Shown: positions 1 to 8,955 of the stretch, piece by piece | How the letters are laid out: each line of letters opens with the position of its first letter | How positions within the stretch are numbered: the first letter of the stretch is position 1 | Origin: an uncultured Clostridia bacterium | Lineage (GTDB): Bacteria > Bacillota > Clostridia > Lachnospirales > Anaerotignaceae | Assembly: GCA_910587735.1 (NCBI GenBank) | Contig: CAJUNT010000002.1 | Coordinates: forward strand, 1 to 64,000 | Reading direction: 5' to 3' | Length of the DNA: 64,000 nt | Program-made: the position numbers and the translations under genes | Notes under the pieces: generated by a model | What the model saw: the letters and a program-made list of their open reading frames with translations, nothing else | The model's database searches: none | What the model was told of the DNA's origin: nothing

Positions 1-78
1 ATTGTACTTCTAACAAGGGGCTGTTGTCTATATCATTTTAATGTAACAGAACCAATCAAAATACAAGGAGGTTTTTTT

Positions 79-1317
79 ATGAAAGGAAAGGGCAGTGTTA
101 TGCTCTGCACTATGCTCATACTGGTGAGTGTTTTAGCATTCCTTTGTTATCAGGGCATAGGTGAAAAAAAACAAGGCAGTGTTTGGAATATCAAACAAGG
201 TTTAGATTTAAGTGGCGGTGTACAAATATTGTATGAAGCTGATAAAGAAAATGTAACAGAGGAAGAAATGGCAGCAGCAGTATCATTGATACAAGGAAGG
301 TTGGACTGGAACAACTGGACAGAAGCAGAAGTTGCAAAAGAAGGCGAAAAACGCTTAAGAGTAGATATTCCTGGTGTGGAAAATGCAGAACAAGCAATTA
401 AAGAAATTGGACAAACAGCGCAATTATCATTTATTGATGAAACAGGAAAAGTACTTTTAACAGGAGATATGGTAGCAGATGCCAGAAAACAGGTGGGACA
501 AGTATCACAGCAAGGTGTTTCAGAGCCTTATGTTTCATTAGAATTTACAGCAGAAGGCAAACAGCTTTTTGCAGAAGCAACGAAAAATAATATTGGAAAA
601 CCACTTGCTATTGTATTAGATGATGAAATTGTAAGCGCACCTATTGTAAATGCAGAAATTACAGATGGCAATGCTATGATTACAGGACATTTTACACCAG
701 AAGAAGCAGAAAGAACAGCATCTTTAATACGTGCTGGTTCATTGCCTTTTAATTTGAATATATTAAAAATGGAAAATGTGGGTGCAAGATTGGGCGCAGA
801 CGCACTTTCCACAGGTTTAAAAGCAGGTATAATAGGTATTTCTCTTGTATTGATATTTATGTTGGTAATCTATAAAGCATTAGGTTTTGCAGCAGATTGG
901 GCGTTGATGATTTATGTTGGACTGGAATTAGCAGCATTAAGTTTACTGCATATTACATTAACATTACCAGGTATTGCTGGTATCGTGCTTTCGGTAGGTA
1001 TGGCTGTTGATGCAAATGTTGTTATATTTGAAAGAATGAAAGAAGAATTGATTGCAGGACATTCTTTAAGGGTAGCAGTACACAATGGCTTTTCAAGAGC
1101 ATTACCTGCGATTATTGATGGTAATATGACAACATTGATTGCGGCGGCTGTGTTGTTCTGGCTTGGTACAGGAACAGTAAAAGGTTTTGCACAAACATTG
1201 ATGATAGGTATTATACTTTCTATGTTTACAGCGGTATTTATTACAAGAATGATATTACAGGGTATGATATATGTAGGCATTAACAATCCTAAATATTATG
1301 GATTACGTATAAAATAA
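79..1317 (+). CDS. secD: Protein translocase subunit SecD
   Basis: SecD works with SecF and SecYEG in the cell membrane and uses the ion gradient to drive late steps of protein export. One N-terminal membrane segment (about residues 7-25) is followed by the family motif GLDLSGG at 41-47, an external domain to about residue 235, and a C-terminal membrane domain. The C-terminal domain carries the conserved AVDANVVIFER stretch near residue 310. At 412 residues it is the normal Firmicute size. The start is preceded by AAGGAGG. secF follows after 14 bp, so the two form an operon. Confidence 0.96.
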   Translation: MKGKGSVMLCTMLILVSVLAFLCYQGIGEKKQGSVWNIKQGLDLSGGVQILYEADKENVTEEEMAAAVSLIQGRLDWNNWTEAEVAKEGEKRLRVDIPGVENAEQAIKEIGQTAQLSFIDETGKVLLTGDMVADARKQVGQVSQQGVSEPYVSLEFTAEGKQLFAEATKNNIGKPLAIVLDDEIVSAPIVNAEITDGNAMITGHFTPEEAERTASLIRAGSLPFNLNILKMENVGARLGADALSTGLKAGIIGISLVLIFMLVIYKALGFAADWALMIYVGLELAALSLLHITLTLPGIAGIVLSVGMAVDANVVIFERMKEELIAGHSLRVAVHNGFSRALPAIIDGNMTTLIAAAVLFWLGTGTVKGFAQTLMIGIILSMFTAVFITRMILQGMIYVGINNPKYYGLRIK

Positions 1318-1331
1318 GGGAGGCGAAAATA

Positions 1332-2210
1332 ATGAAAATCGTAGAAAACAGATTGAAATTTTTTGCGGTGTCGATAGTAATTATTTTAGCCGGCATCGTT
1401 ACAATGATAGTAAATGGAACAACTGGAAAGGGTATTTTTAATTTTGGCATTGAATTTACTGGTGGCACTTCTATGAGTGTGGTAATAGGAGAAGAATTTT
1501 CAAATGATGATATTATAAAAATAGTAGAAGAAACTACAGGGCAAAAAAGTCCTCAAGTACAGAAAATTATAGGAACAGATAGTGTTTCTATTAAAATGCA
1601 GTCTATTAATGGTGATACTAGAATTAAATTATCAGAAAATATAAAACAAAAATATAAAAATGCAGTAATTGATTCTATTGCAGATGTTTCTGCAACAGTA
1701 AGCCATGAAATGCAAATGACAGCAATAAGAGCAGTTATGATTGCTTGTGTTTGTATGTTGATATATATTTCAATCAGATTTAAAGACATTCGTGCAGGAG
1801 GCAGTGCAATTATTGCATTGATACATGACGTTTGTATTGTTATGACTTGTTATGCAATATTTAGAATACCTGTCGATAATGCATTTATTGCAGTGCTTTT
1901 AACAATATTAGGTTATTCTATAAACTCTACTATTGTTATATTTGACAGAATTAGAGAAAATACACCAAAATACAGAAAAAATCAAACAGCAGAAAAAATT
2001 AATAAAAGTGTTAGTCAAACATTAGGTCGTTCTATCAATACCACATTAACAACATTATTTACTATTGGAGCAATATATATATTGGGAGTACAATCTATAA
2101 AAGATTTTTCATTGCCTATGATAGTTGGTATTATTGCAGGAGCTTATTCTTCTATATTTATATCTGGTTCTGTTTGGTATATGCTTTTACCTAAAAATGA
2201 AAAATCATGA
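1332..2210 (+). CDS. secF: Protein translocase subunit SecF
   Basis: Partner of SecD in the Sec export complex. An N-terminal membrane segment (about 10-30) precedes the SecF motif NFGIEFTGG near residue 37. A short external loop and five C-terminal membrane segments follow, including the conserved INSTIVIFDR stretch that matches the SecD motif. At 292 residues it is of usual length. It lies 14 bp after secD and is followed by a strong hairpin terminator, so secDF appears to be the end of its transcription unit. Confidence 0.96.
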   Translation: MKIVENRLKFFAVSIVIILAGIVTMIVNGTTGKGIFNFGIEFTGGTSMSVVIGEEFSNDDIIKIVEETTGQKSPQVQKIIGTDSVSIKMQSINGDTRIKLSENIKQKYKNAVIDSIADVSATVSHEMQMTAIRAVMIACVCMLIYISIRFKDIRAGGSAIIALIHDVCIVMTCYAIFRIPVDNAFIAVLLTILGYSINSTIVIFDRIRENTPKYRKNQTAEKINKSVSQTLGRSINTTLTTLFTIGAIYILGVQSIKDFSLPMIVGIIAGAYSSIFISGSVWYMLLPKNEKS

Positions 2211-2284
2211 AAAATAAAAATGTGTTGAAAAGTTAATATTTTTTGTGAAAATAGAATTTCCATTTAAAAGTTTTTTGACAACAT

Positions 2285-2311
2285 AAACAGACGTTAACAC
2301 GTCTGTTTTTT
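2285..2311 (+). terminator. Terminator after secDF
   Basis: A perfect 10-bp stem (AAACAGACGT paired with ACGTCTGTTT, 4-nt loop) runs into a T tract. It separates secF from recJ. Confidence 0.85.
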
Positions 2312-2334
2312 GCCTAATTTAAGGAGGAAATCTT

Positions 2335-4113
2335 TTGGAAAATAGATGGGTATTAAAAAGAACAAAGGCTGATATACAAAAAATGTCTGAAGTACTGGGA
2401 ATTAGACAAGCAACAGCTTGTGTAGTGGCAAATAGAGGCATTACTACAAAAAAACAAGCCATTGCTTTTTTACAAGCAGAACGTGCAGAATTATATGATG
2501 TTTGTGCGAAACAAGTAATGAAAGATGCAGAAAAAGCAATGATGTTGCTGGAATGTGCTTTAAAACAAAATAAAAAAATTGCTATATATGGTGACTATGA
2601 TGTGGATGGTGTAACTAGTACAGCAATATGGTACAAAGTGCTGAAGTATTGTGGAGGAGATGTCATATATTATATTCCTCACAGACAAAAAGAAGGTTAT
2701 GGATTGAATTTAGAGGCGATAGAAGAATTACATAACAATGGTATAGAATTGCTTTTAACTTGTGATAATGGTATTTCTGCAATAGAAGAAGTCAAAAAAG
2801 CAAAGCAATTTGATATGACAGTGGTTGTAATAGACCATCATGAGCCGGCTTTTGATGAAAATGGAAATGATATATTACCTGAAGCGGATGCCATAGTTGA
2901 CCCAAAACAAAAAAGTTGTCTATATCCTTTTAAAATGCTTTGTGCTGGAGGAATTTGTTATAAACTTGCTTTGCTTTTTTTAAAAAGACAGAATATTCAA
3001 AATGATGTACTGGAACAAGAATGTTTACATATGGCAACATTAGCAACTGTTTGCGATATTGTAGATTTAATGGAAGAAAATAGAATCATTGTAAAAAAAG
3101 GCTTAAATACTATGGCACAAACAACAAATGTTGGATTAAAAGCACTTCTAGCACAAACAAATTTATGTGGAAAACAATTAACAGAATATCATATTGGATT
3201 TATAATAGGTCCTTGTGTAAATGCGGCAGGTAGACTGGAAACAGCAAAAACAGCAGTAGCGTTATTTTGCGAAACAGATGAAAAAAAAGCACAGGAATAT
3301 GCTACATATTTAGCAGAACAAAATAACAGCAGAAAAGATATGACAAAAAAAGCAACAGAACAAATTATAAAAGAAATAGAACAAAAAAATAATTTGAATG
3401 AAAAAGTATTTGTTTTATATCAGCAAAATGTGCATGAAAGTATTGCAGGTATTGTAGCAGGACGTATTAAAGAAAAATTTTATAGACCAACTATTATTAT
3501 TACAAAATCAGAAAATATGGCAAAGGGTTCAGGAAGAAGTATTGAAGGATATAATATGTTTGAGGAATTGTATGCTTGTAAAGAACTATTTTCAAAATTT
3601 GGAGGGCATACTATGGCGGCAGGGCTTTCACTGCCCTATGAAAATATAGATATATTGCGTGAAAAATTAAATAATGCTTGCAAACTGACACAACAGCAGT
3701 TGACACCTGTATTGAAAATTGAAAAACAGCTTTGTTTTGATGAAATTGATATGGCATTAGCAAAGGAATTAAGAAATTTAGCACCTTTCGGAAAGGGAAA
3801 TCATATTCCTTTATTTGGCTCTAAAAATATCAGCATACAAAAATTTTATTTGATAGGGAAAGAAAAAGACATATTGAAAATGGTGTTAAAAGAAAGGCAA
3901 ACAGGAATTTGTTTGCATGCCATTTCATTTGATGGCTGGGAAAGGCTTTCAGATATGATAAAACGATTGTATGGAAACGAAAATTATGATAAAATGTTAT
4001 ATGATGGATGTTATGATGGAAATATGGATTTTGTATATAGTATTGATATTAATACATTTCGGGGAGAAAGTTCTATACAATTACAAATAAAAGATTTCAG
4101 AATAAGTCAATGA
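2335..4113 (+). CDS. recJ: Single-stranded-DNA-specific exonuclease RecJ
   Basis: RecJ is a 5'-3' exonuclease of recombinational and mismatch repair. The DHH phosphoesterase core is visible: GDYDVDG at 86-92, the DHH triplet at 167-169 and a CVNAAGRLETA-type segment near 300. The DHHA1 motif GGHTMAAG lies near 425, followed by the C-terminal OB-like region. At 592 residues it is the normal length. The start codon is TTG, chosen because AAGGAGG lies 7 nt upstream and no better start follows. apt starts 21 bp downstream, an arrangement common in Clostridia (where relA often follows, but not here). Confidence 0.95.
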   Translation: MENRWVLKRTKADIQKMSEVLGIRQATACVVANRGITTKKQAIAFLQAERAELYDVCAKQVMKDAEKAMMLLECALKQNKKIAIYGDYDVDGVTSTAIWYKVLKYCGGDVIYYIPHRQKEGYGLNLEAIEELHNNGIELLLTCDNGISAIEEVKKAKQFDMTVVVIDHHEPAFDENGNDILPEADAIVDPKQKSCLYPFKMLCAGGICYKLALLFLKRQNIQNDVLEQECLHMATLATVCDIVDLMEENRIIVKKGLNTMAQTTNVGLKALLAQTNLCGKQLTEYHIGFIIGPCVNAAGRLETAKTAVALFCETDEKKAQEYATYLAEQNNSRKDMTKKATEQIIKEIEQKNNLNEKVFVLYQQNVHESIAGIVAGRIKEKFYRPTIIITKSENMAKGSGRSIEGYNMFEELYACKELFSKFGGHTMAAGLSLPYENIDILREKLNNACKLTQQQLTPVLKIEKQLCFDEIDMALAKELRNLAPFGKGNHIPLFGSKNISIQKFYLIGKEKDILKMVLKERQTGICLHAISFDGWERLSDMIKRLYGNENYDKMLYDGCYDGNMDFVYSIDINTFRGESSIQLQIKDFRISQ

Positions 4114-4134
4114 TGATATGAGGAGGCTTTTCAC

Positions 4135-4650
4135 ATGACAGATTTAAAGGATAAAATACGTTCTATACCAGATTTCCCTCAAAAGGGCGTGATATTCAGA
4201 GATATTACAACATTACTCAAAGATGTAGAAGGCTTGCAACAGGCAATTAAACAAATGCACCAAAAAATAATAGATTTGGATTATGATGTGATAGTAGGGG
4301 CAGAATCCAGAGGTTTTTTGTTTGGTATGCCTATTGCATATAATGCTGAAAAGGGATTTGTTCCAGTAAGAAAAAAAGGAAAATTACCAGCAGAAACAAT
4401 CAGCAAAGAATATGAATTAGAATATGGTACAGCAACAATAGAAATTCATAAAGATGCTTTGAAAAAAGGACAAAAAGTAGTGATTGTAGATGATTTACTT
4501 GCCACAGGTGGTACTGCAAAGGCGATTGTAGAAATGGTGGAAGAAGTGGGAGCAGAAGTAGTAGCACTTGATTTTTTGATAGAATTGGAAGGATTAAAAG
4601 GCAGAGAAGTATTAAAAAATTATCGTATAGAATCTGTTTTACAGTATTAA
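4135..4650 (+). CDS. apt: Adenine phosphoribosyltransferase
   Basis: Purine salvage enzyme that makes AMP and pyrophosphate from adenine and PRPP in the cytoplasm. The PRPP-binding loop VVIVDDLLATGGTA is at 115-128, and the Apt-specific N-terminal stretch IPDFPQKGV is at 11-19. At 171 residues it matches the family. A GAGGAGG ribosome site precedes the ATG. It is probably cotranscribed with recJ and ends in a strong terminator. Confidence 0.96.
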   Translation: MTDLKDKIRSIPDFPQKGVIFRDITTLLKDVEGLQQAIKQMHQKIIDLDYDVIVGAESRGFLFGMPIAYNAEKGFVPVRKKGKLPAETISKEYELEYGTATIEIHKDALKKGQKVVIVDDLLATGGTAKAIVEMVEEVGAEVVALDFLIELEGLKGREVLKNYRIESVLQY

Positions 4651-4665
4651 AAAATAATATGTATG

Positions 4666-4710
4666 GGACAATACTAATCTGATTTTATATCAGACTAGCA
4701 TTGTCCTTTA
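4666..4710 (+). terminator. Terminator after apt
   Basis: A long hairpin (GGACAAT...ATTGTCC with a TCTGA/TCAGA inner stem) is followed by TTTATTT. It ends just before the inverted-repeat element. Confidence 0.85.
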
Positions 4711-4717
4711 TTTAAAA

Positions 4718-4865
4718 GTCAAAGTAATTTGCAGGAGTGACGAAACAAGCATTTAAAATTCTCATTCGCTTTCCCCTAAAAGCGAGGAAAAAACTTTTAT
4801 GAAAAACAGAAATAAAAATTATTTTTAAAACTACTCTTTTAAAACACTCCCTAATTTGCTTTGAC
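4718..4865. repeat. MITE-like element with terminal inverted repeats
   Basis: A 148-bp non-coding segment bounded by imperfect terminal inverted repeats: GTCAAAG...GGAGTG at 4718-4739 and CACTCC...CTTTGAC at 4845-4865. The interior read on the minus strand shares a long block with 23919-24015, including the AT-rich core ATTTTTATTTCTGTTT and the segment CCTCGCTTT followed by GGGGAAAG. No transposase lies inside, and I saw no clear target-site duplication. The right end abuts the stop codon of the next (minus-strand) gene. Confidence 0.6.
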
Positions 4866-5470
4866 TATGATATGCTTTGGCAAAGTACAATTACTTTTTC
4901 TGGGGTAGTTTGTGCTGGTATACTTCTTGTAGAATTTGTATAAATAACAATGAGATAATGGTTTCCTAAATTTCCTGTAAATGTTTGACCATTTTCTAAT
5001 ATTACCTCTGTATTTTCATCAATATTTAATTGCAATGCTTTGTCTTGACTGAGCAAATTGGAATCAAAATAATCCACTTTTACATTTTTGTTTAAATTGT
5101 TTGAAGCAACAACAACAGCTTGCAAACGTGGAGGATAAATTAATACAGCAGGAGCATCAGCATCATAAAATACAGTGATAGACATACCCCTTGTAATATT
5201 TGCTTGATTGATAAAATAGGTGGAGGGAGTGATTACGAAATTTGTAATGCGTCCGTTTTGGTCACGAACTTCAAAAAGTTTTGTACAGCCATCATCATTT
5301 AAATTAGAAATGTTTGTAACAATGCCTTGCAATCCTAAATAACGAGAATTAGGCATTGTTGGTGTAGTATTATTGTCTACATTGCCACAAGTGCAGCCTG
5401 TTGTACCTGTGATAATATTATTTTGTGTTTCATTGGCAGAAATTTTATTTGATTTATGATTGTAATACAT
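4865..5470 (-). CDS. Conserved clostridial protein of unknown function
   Basis: A 201-residue protein with no signal peptide or membrane segment. A low-complexity, Asn/Thr-rich N-terminus with a CTCG motif (about 26-29) precedes a beta-rich region. That region carries stretches such as VRDQNGRITNFVI, ITVFYDADAPA, IYPPR and SIPAQTTPEKV. I recall similar hypothetical proteins in other Clostridia but cannot name a family or function. The ATG is preceded by AGGAG, 11 nt away. The gene stands alone, and its stop codon abuts the inverted-repeat element, so insertion of that element may have trimmed or replaced its last codons. Confidence 0.8.
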   Translation of the reverse strand: MYYNHKSNKISANETQNNIITGTTGCTCGNVDNNTTPTMPNSRYLGLQGIVTNISNLNDDGCTKLFEVRDQNGRITNFVITPSTYFINQANITRGMSITVFYDADAPAVLIYPPRLQAVVVASNNLNKNVKVDYFDSNLLSQDKALQLNIDENTEVILENGQTFTGNLGNHYLIVIYTNSTRSIPAQTTPEKVIVLCQSIS

Positions 5471-5580
5471 ATTGAAAAACTCCTATCCATATTGTTTAGT
5501 TATATGTATATGCAAATGAGCTTGTATAAGATACACCTTTTCGTATGGAATATAAAAATAAAGAAAGTAAGGTGAAAGTT

Positions 5581-6504
5581 TTGGATATAGAAAAAAAGAT
5601 AGCAAGAAGAACATTTCATTTTTTAGCGATTGCTATAATGATATATGAAGCGATATTTCAATTTGTAGTGTTTGGAATAGATTTTATAGAGATGACTTTA
5701 CTACTTTTTTTATTTGAAAATATGCAATGGGAGCAGGCATCAGAATATGTTTATAATAGCGGTATTGCTTTAAGCTTAGCCTCTATTGTCGGTGTCATAG
5801 TAGTAGGGCTGATATTGATGCAGACACCAAGTTTTCAAAAAAAACAAAAAATAACATTAAAAACAATGATTATTTTTTATATACTTATGCAAGGACTGCA
5901 ATTATTAGGTAATTATATATTGATTCCTATGAATATTGCAGCAGGACTAATGGGATATGGCTTTGATGAGGCAATTAGTTTAGCTAGTGATAGCTCTATA
6001 TTGCTATCTGCATTTGTATATAGTGTAATTGTTGCACCCATAGCGGAAGAAATACTTTGCAGAGGTATTATTATGACTTATTTAGAAAAATATGGAAAAA
6101 CGTTTGCAGTATTGATTACAGCTATGCTTTTTGGATTACTCCATCAAAATATTGTACAATTTCCAATTACAATGATGATAGGGGTATTGTTTGGTTATTT
6201 GGCACAAAGATATTCTTTGGCATCTGCAATGATACTTCATGTACTGAATAATCTTTCTGTAGAAATAACAGGTATGCTGGGAGAAAAATATGATATTGTG
6301 TGGCAATTAGATGCGATATTTTTGCATTTTTGTGTTTTGGCAAGTATTGTAATAATATGGAAACATAGAAATACCATTTCTGATTTTTTAAAACAAAAAA
6401 CAGAAGATATACCAGTCGTACGTTATTTTTTTACAACACCATTAATGTTGATTGTCATTGCATATTTTTTATTTTTTACCATAAAAAGTGTAACACCATT
6501 TTAA
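5581..6504 (+). CDS. CPBP-family intramembrane metalloprotease
   Basis: Multi-pass membrane protein of the CPBP (Abi, CAAX-protease/bacteriocin-processing) family. The three metal/catalytic motifs are present, numbered from the TTG start: EEILCR at 156-161, FGLLH ending at His188, and HVLNN at His220-Asn224. About eight hydrophobic segments surround them. The TTG start at 5581 is preferred because AAGGTGA lies 6-7 nt upstream; the longer ATG reading at 5545 has no ribosome site. Substrate is unknown; relatives process prenylated proteins or peptides or confer bacteriocin immunity. No bacteriocin gene was seen nearby. Confidence 0.85.
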   Translation: MDIEKKIARRTFHFLAIAIMIYEAIFQFVVFGIDFIEMTLLLFLFENMQWEQASEYVYNSGIALSLASIVGVIVVGLILMQTPSFQKKQKITLKTMIIFYILMQGLQLLGNYILIPMNIAAGLMGYGFDEAISLASDSSILLSAFVYSVIVAPIAEEILCRGIIMTYLEKYGKTFAVLITAMLFGLLHQNIVQFPITMMIGVLFGYLAQRYSLASAMILHVLNNLSVEITGMLGEKYDIVWQLDAIFLHFCVLASIVIIWKHRNTISDFLKQKTEDIPVVRYFFTTPLMLIVIAYFLFFTIKSVTPF

Positions 6505-6582
6505 ATATTGTGTGCTGAAATGCTTGATATATCAAGCAAAAATATGATTTTTAAAAAAATAAAAAAAATTTGTAAAAAAGTG

Positions 6583-6611
6583 TTGACATTATATAAAAAC
6601 TTTGTTATTAT
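6583..6611 (+). promoter_or_regulatory. Sigma-A promoter of the tRNA operon
   Basis: TTGACA, 17-bp spacer, TATTAT, with A-rich runs upstream that resemble an UP element. It lies about 40 bp before tRNA-Leu. Confidence 0.85.
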
Positions 6612-6651
6612 AGATGAGCAGTCAGTTGATTGCAAAGGAAATAGTAAATAA

Positions 6652-6735
6652 GCCCGAGTGGCGGAACTGGCAGACGCACAGGACTTAAAATCCTGCGGGG
6701 TAACACCCGTACCGGTTCGATTCCGGTCTCGGGCA
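6652..6735 (+). tRNA. tRNA-Leu (UAA)
   Basis: 84-nt class II tRNA. The acceptor GCCCGAG pairs with CTCGGGC, the anticodon TAA sits between CT and AA in a 7-nt loop, and a long variable arm and GGTTCGATTCC T arm are present. The 3' CCA is not encoded. Confidence 0.97.
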
Positions 6736-6752
6736 GTTTATTACTATTTCTT

Positions 6753-6825
<73 letters not shown>

Positions 6826-6829
6826 CTTT

Positions 6830-6901
6830 GCGCGAATGGCTCAGTGGTAGAGCATCGCCTTGCCAAGGCGAGGGCCGCGAGTTCGAATCTCGTTTCGCGC
6901 T
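6830..6901 (+). tRNA. tRNA-Gly (GCC)
   Basis: 72-nt tRNA. The acceptor GCGCGAA pairs with TTCGCGC, the anticodon is GCC and the discriminator base is T. No encoded CCA. It starts 4 nt after tRNA-Phe, so the three tRNAs form one transcript. Confidence 0.97.
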
Positions 6902-6903
6902 TT

Positions 6904-6937
6904 AAAAAACCATGTGTTTCATGCACATGGTTTTTTT
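6904..6937 (+). terminator. Terminator of the tRNA operon
   Basis: The stem AAAAACCATGTG/CACATGGTTTTT with a short loop ends in a T7 tract directly after tRNA-Gly. Confidence 0.9.
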
Positions 6938-7054
6938 GCATATTAAAAAATAATGAAATAAGTTTTATTTTTATAATATAACAAATGTCTACTAACTATA
7001 TACTGGAAATTTTGAATTAAATTTTGAATTTTTCATTAAGAATTTACAAAAAAA

Positions 7055-7083
7055 TTGATTTTATTTTTGAAAAAAGGTACAAT
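7055..7083 (+). promoter_or_regulatory. Sigma-A-type promoter of the secreted protease
   Basis: TTGATT, 17-bp spacer, TACAAT. It lies 130 bp before the GTG start and directs transcription through the palindrome at 7130-7157. It is in the 312-bp gap between the tRNA operon and the protease, which otherwise holds only AT-rich sequence. Confidence 0.6.
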
Positions 7084-7129
7084 AAATAGCAAAGAGATTT
7101 GTAAAACAATTTTATTATCCATTAGATAC

Positions 7130-7157
7130 TTTATAAAACAATACATTGTTTTATAAA
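7130..7157. promoter_or_regulatory. 13-bp-arm palindrome in the protease leader
   Basis: TTTATAAAACAAT and its exact complement are separated by 2 nt. It sits between the promoter and the ribosome site. It could be an operator for a dimeric regulator or a leader hairpin; there is no T tract after it, so it is not a normal terminator. Confidence 0.45.
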
Positions 7158-7213
7158 ATGATGGTAACATTAAAATGGGTGGAAATAATCTATTTTTCGA
7201 GGAGGAAAAAATA

Positions 7214-8761
7214 GTGAAAATTAAAAATAAATGTATTACTTTTGTTGTTGCGTTTGCTTATACAATTTCAAATTTTGTATCAGTAGGAGCAGCAGTAACT
7301 GCAAAACCGACTACTTCTAAAATATATGTAAATGGAGAACAAAAATCTTGTGCAGCTTATTATATTAATGGCAATAATTATTTTAAGTTAAGGGATTTAG
7401 CTTATTCTCTAAATGGTACTACACAGCAGTTTGATGTAGAGTGGGATGCAGAAAGACATATTGTTATGCTAACATCAGGAAAAAGATATCAGCCTGTTGG
7501 CGGAGAAATGGAAGCAGTAAAAGGTGATGTGCGTTCTGCAAATATAGCGTCCTCTAATATTATTGTAGATGGACAAACCGTTCATGTGCAGGGATATAAT
7601 ATTGAAAATAGTACTTATTTTAAATTGAGAGATATTACAAATATATTTGGCATTTCTGTAACATGGAATGACAAAAGTAATACCATTAATATCGAAACGG
7701 GACAGGCAGAACATACAGGAAGAAATTTAACAGCAAAAGAAATTTATAATCGATGTAATGATGCTATATTCTATATTAGAACATATGATATTGATGGAGA
7801 TGCTTTAAGCAGTGGCAGTGGATTCTTTTTAGAAAAAGATGGTAAAGCAGTGACCAATTTTCATGTATTAGAAAATGCTTATTCTGCTGTTATTACAATG
7901 GCAGATGGAACAGATTATAATGTAAAAGGAATATTAGGGTATGATATGAAAGGGGATTTGGCAATACTGCAAGTAGATGGAAATGGTTTTCCTTTTTTAT
8001 CATCAGGAGATTCTGACGAAATGACAAGTGGTGAAAAAATATATGCAATAGGTAGCCCTATGGGATTATCAAATACGATATCAGAGGGTATTGTATCTGG
8101 AATCAATAGAACAATAGAAAATATTCCTTATATACAAATTACAGCAGCAATATCACATGGTAGTAGTGGAGGTGCTTTGCTGAATGAAAAAGGACAAGTT
8201 GTAGGAATTACTTCAGCAGGGCTTGCCACAGGGCAAAATCTCAATTTTGCAATTCCTATCAATGCCATTTCTACATTAGATACCAGTTCATTTTATACTT
8301 TTGAAGAATTGGTAAAAGAATATACATTACAACAATATCATGAAAGAAGTAAACCTTTTGAAAAAGTTGTACTGGAAGAAGAACCTAATGATTTATTAGA
8401 AATGTCACAGCTTATTGAAAATGGAGATAGTGTGATAGGAAAATTAAGTGCAAGCGATTTAGATAATTATTATGTATTTTGTGGTTCTTCTGGTGTTTTG
8501 GAAGTGTATTGCTATTCTGATGCAGAACATTTTGATAAAGTAGCACTTTTGGCAGAAGATATGTATGGAAAAATAGAAATGTTGGGAGAATTTGCAGAAA
8601 TGGAAGATGGAGAAACAGGTATTTATTTGCTGATGCCTGTATTAGAACCTGGCTACTATCATTTTATGTTGGGAGCAGAACCAGACAAAGATATACCTAA
8701 AGATACAGATATGAATTATGTATTTTATTATCAATTTACACCAGAAGGTACGGAGTGGTAA
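7214..8761 (+). CDS. Secreted trypsin-like serine protease with copper-amine-oxidase-like N-terminal domain
   Basis: A predicted exported protease. A signal peptide covers about residues 1-30, a copper amine oxidase N-terminal-like (stalk) domain about 35-165, and an S1C/HtrA-like protease domain about 170-355. The catalytic triad is visible at His217 (TNFHVL), Asp248 (GDLAIL) and Ser318 (GSSGGA). HtrA proteins normally carry a PDZ domain; here an unrecognised acidic C-terminal region of about 145 residues replaces it. The GTG at 7214 is chosen over the upstream ATG at 7175 because GGAGG lies 8 nt before it and a clean signal peptide follows. It is monocistronic. Substrate unknown. Confidence 0.85.
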   Translation: MKIKNKCITFVVAFAYTISNFVSVGAAVTAKPTTSKIYVNGEQKSCAAYYINGNNYFKLRDLAYSLNGTTQQFDVEWDAERHIVMLTSGKRYQPVGGEMEAVKGDVRSANIASSNIIVDGQTVHVQGYNIENSTYFKLRDITNIFGISVTWNDKSNTINIETGQAEHTGRNLTAKEIYNRCNDAIFYIRTYDIDGDALSSGSGFFLEKDGKAVTNFHVLENAYSAVITMADGTDYNVKGILGYDMKGDLAILQVDGNGFPFLSSGDSDEMTSGEKIYAIGSPMGLSNTISEGIVSGINRTIENIPYIQITAAISHGSSGGALLNEKGQVVGITSAGLATGQNLNFAIPINAISTLDTSSFYTFEELVKEYTLQQYHERSKPFEKVVLEEEPNDLLEMSQLIENGDSVIGKLSASDLDNYYVFCGSSGVLEVYCYSDAEHFDKVALLAEDMYGKIEMLGEFAEMEDGETGIYLLMPVLEPGYYHFMLGAEPDKDIPKDTDMNYVFYYQFTPEGTEW

Positions 8762-8834
8762 AAAGATTTTATTGTAAAAGAAAGAAAAAACTGTAAATTC
8801 TATGCAAATTATAGTAGATTTTATATTATTGGTA

Positions 8835-8843
8835 TGTTATAAT
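8835..8843 (+). promoter_or_regulatory. Extended -10 promoter of tig
   Basis: TGTTATAAT, an extended -10 element, about 110 bp before tig. The -35 position (TAGATT at 8815-8820) is a weak match. Confidence 0.5.
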
Positions 8844-8955
8844 AATCGTTAATTGTGCAGACAATATTTTTGCATAGAAATATATGGAATGCTTGAAAAG
8901 TTAAACTGTTAACTTATCATGACATATTTGAAAATTTTAAGGAGGAAAGAGCAAC

